Source: Stutzerimonas kunmingensis (GTDB lineage: Bacteria > Pseudomonadota > Gammaproteobacteria > Pseudomonadales > Pseudomonadaceae). Taken from it: a stretch of 64,000 nt of DNA. Made by a program: the position numbers and the translations under genes. The notes beneath the pieces are model-generated. The model did no database searches. It was not told where the DNA came from and saw only the letters and a program-made list of their open reading frames with translations. The stretch lies in contig NZ_CP090366.1 of NCBI RefSeq assembly GCF_021432085.1, positions 3,968,001 through 4,032,000 on the forward strand, read 5' to 3'. Positions 62,349 to 64,000 of this stretch are shown here, in pieces (position 1 is the first letter of the stretch; every line of letters begins with the position of its first letter).

Positions 62349-64000
62349 GTGAGCTACAACGAAGACACTTTGGTTCAGCAAACCACTGCTGACTATCTAC
62401 GTGACGAGCTTGGTTGGCATTCTGTGCTGGCCTACAACGAAGAAACCTTTGGCCCCGAAGGCACCTTGGGTCGCTTGAGCGACCGCGAGATTGTGCTGAC
62501 CCGCTACCTGGGTGAAGCCTTGCTTGAGCTCAATCCAGGGCTTCCAACGGCAGCGTATCGCGAAGCCATACGCATCATCGCAGAGCGCACTGCCACCCAA
62601 TCTCAGATGCTCACCAATCGTGATAAGCATCATCAGTTGCTCGATGGCGTGCAGGTGAGCTTTCATAACGACAAGGGCGAGCTGAAAAAAAAGCGTCTGC
62701 GCGTATTCAATTTCGACCAGCCAGAGAAAAACCATTTCTTGGTGGTGCGCGAGCTGTGGATACGCGGCGATCTCTACCGACGCCGCGCCGACATCGTGGG
62801 CTTGGTGAATGGCATCCCGTTGCTCTTCATGGAGCTAAAAAACCTCAACAAAGATATTCGCGCCGCTTACGAGCAAAACCTGGCCGACTACCAGGACACC
62901 GTACCGCATCTGTTCGACCACAACGCCTTCATCGTGCTGGCCAATGGAGTGGACGCCAAGATTGGTTCACTGGGTAGCAAATTCGACTACTTCCATGAGT
63001 GGAAGCGCCTGGACGAGTCAGAGCCTGGTGCGGTGGATATGGAAACCCTGCTCAAGGGGGTCTGTAGCAAACGCAACCTGCTGGATCTGTTCGAGAACTA
63101 CATTCTGTTCGATGAGTCATCGGGCAAGCTGGTCAAAATTGTCGCTCGCAACCATCAATTCCTTGGCGTGAACAAAGCGATTCTAGCGGTACACAACCGT
63201 GAAGAGCTGGAGCGACGACTGGGGGTTTTCTGGCACACCCAAGGCTCGGGAAAGAGCTATTCCATTGTCTTTTTCGTGCGCAAGGTACACCGCCTACTGG
63301 GCGGCAATTTCACCTTCCTGATCTGCACTGATCGCGATGACCTGGACAGCCAGATCTACAAAACCTTTGCCGGCTGCGGACTAGCGGACCACGACAAAGA
63401 CCCCTGCCGCGCTGAAAGTGGCGACAACTTGCAGGCACTGCTTGGCCAACACAAATCAGTGCTGTTCACCCTCATCCAGAAATTCAACAAAGATGTCGAT
63501 CCGAGCAAGCCTTACTCGACCCGTGACGACATCATTGTGGTGACCGACGAAGCTCATCGCACCCAATACGGTCGCCTCTCCCTGAACCTGCGCAATGCCC
63601 TCCCCAATGCCAGCTTTATCGGCTTCACCGGCACCCCGCTGTTCAAGGACGACGAAATCACTCGGCGCGTATTTGGCGAATACCTGTCGACCTATGACTT
63701 CAAGCGTGCAGTCGACGATAAAGCCACCGTTCCCCTGTTCTATGACGCCAGGGGCGAAAAATTACGGATCGCCACCACTGACCTGAACGAGCGCATCGCC
63801 GCCAAGCTAGAAGAGCTTGAGATTGATGACATTGACGTTCAGCAACGACTGGAGCGCGAGCTAAAGCGCGAGTATCACATCATCACCGACGGCCATCGCC
63901 TGGAGCGCATAGCCGCCGACTTTGTAGAGCATTACTCAACTGGCTGGGAAACCGGCAAAGCCATGCTGGTGTGTATCGACAAAGTCACCTGTGCCCGCAT
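62349..64000 (+). CDS. hsdR: Type I restriction endonuclease subunit, 5' part
   Basis: HsdR is the translocase-nuclease of the type I complex. The frame is open from GTG 62349 (AGGGA upstream) to the window end, 550 codons, so the C-terminus is missing. It begins VSYNEDTLVQQTTADYLRDE. The nuclease PD-(D/E)xK core is seen as RRRADIVGLVNGIPLLFMEL followed by KN. The helicase motor begins with Walker A WHTQGSGKSYS (about residue 298), the DEAH box VVTDEAHRTQYG and motif III FIGFTGTPLF. All key residues are present, so the system looks active up to the window end. Confidence 0.93.
   Translation, partial: MSYNEDTLVQQTTADYLRDELGWHSVLAYNEETFGPEGTLGRLSDREIVLTRYLGEALLELNPGLPTAAYREAIRIIAERTATQSQMLTNRDKHHQLLDGVQVSFHNDKGELKKKRLRVFNFDQPEKNHFLVVRELWIRGDLYRRRADIVGLVNGIPLLFMELKNLNKDIRAAYEQNLADYQDTVPHLFDHNAFIVLANGVDAKIGSLGSKFDYFHEWKRLDESEPGAVDMETLLKGVCSKRNLLDLFENYILFDESSGKLVKIVARNHQFLGVNKAILAVHNREELERRLGVFWHTQGSGKSYSIVFFVRKVHRLLGGNFTFLICTDRDDLDSQIYKTFAGCGLADHDKDPCRAESGDNLQALLGQHKSVLFTLIQKFNKDVDPSKPYSTRDDIIVVTDEAHRTQYGRLSLNLRNALPNASFIGFTGTPLFKDDEITRRVFGEYLSTYDFKRAVDDKATVPLFYDARGEKLRIATTDLNERIAAKLEELEIDDIDVQQRLERELKREYHIITDGHRLERIAADFVEHYSTGWETGKAMLVCIDKVTCAR

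Noticed and set aside
62174..62392. A 72-codon frame before hsdR
   Set aside because: Overlaps the hsdR start in another frame, no ribosome site, and it covers the TGCCA repeat words.

Overview
The window is a high-GC gammaproteobacterial chromosome segment, most likely from the Pseudomonas stutzeri group (Stutzerimonas). The gene order from argC and hemJ through coq7, speD, vfr, trp, rpe, agt, amgK/murU, lptD, surA, pdxA, rsmA, apaGH, glpE, prkA, cca, folKB, plsY, tsaD, rpsU and dnaG to rpoD follows the order I remember from Pseudomonas aeruginosa (about PA0662 down to PA0576). The species call is inference; the genus-level call is well supported by this shared order.

1-26.6 kb is core genome. 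It opens with the 5' part of argC, then hemJ, a zinc-ribbon/DUF805 membrane protein, a divergent pair (AAA ATPase, HIT hydrolase), coq7, speD, an OsmC-type protein and vfr. A long leftward block follows. Reading in the direction of transcription it is: a two-component system (agtS-agtR), an ABC transporter (agtABCD), a semialdehyde dehydrogenase and an omega-aminotransferase (gabD/davD, gabT/davT), rpe, gph, a trp leader with a Trp-rich peptide, and trpE-G-D-C. The transporter plus the two enzymes make a coherent unit for uptake and breakdown of GABA and/or 5-aminovalerate. After a DUF3530 protein and djlA comes the peptidoglycan-recycling pair murU/amgK.

26.6-29.7 kb holds a group II intron with a full maturase (RT, X and HNH domains). 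It sits in the gap between amgK and lptD, about 70 bp before the lptD start codon, and also carries a 51-codon ORF with a good ribosome binding site ahead of the maturase gene.

29.7-50.8 kb is core genome again: outer-membrane biogenesis (lptD, surA), pdxA, rsmA, apaG, apaH, glpE, the stress trio prkA-yeaH-spoVR, cca, folK/folB, plsY, tsaD and the macromolecular synthesis genes rpsU-dnaG-rpoD.

At 50.86 kb a tRNA with a CAT anticodon, better read as tRNA-Ile2 than tRNA-Met, marks the left end of an integrated element that runs off the window. Next to it are two direct repeats that look like integrase arm sites, a highly structured RNA-like region, a small regulatory module (XRE regulator, several unknown small genes, a P22-type antirepressor-like protein), a 0.7 kb non-coding stretch packed with 23-bp dyads and palindromes, and a tyrosine recombinase. 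The cargo is a defence cluster: hsdM, hsdS with two near-duplicate target-recognition domains, a DUF262-DUF1524 (GmrSD-like) nuclease gene, an AlbA_2/HATPase gene, then hsdR, cut by the window end. The two middle genes sit inside the type I restriction locus, which makes this composite system and its unusual control region the most interesting part of the window.
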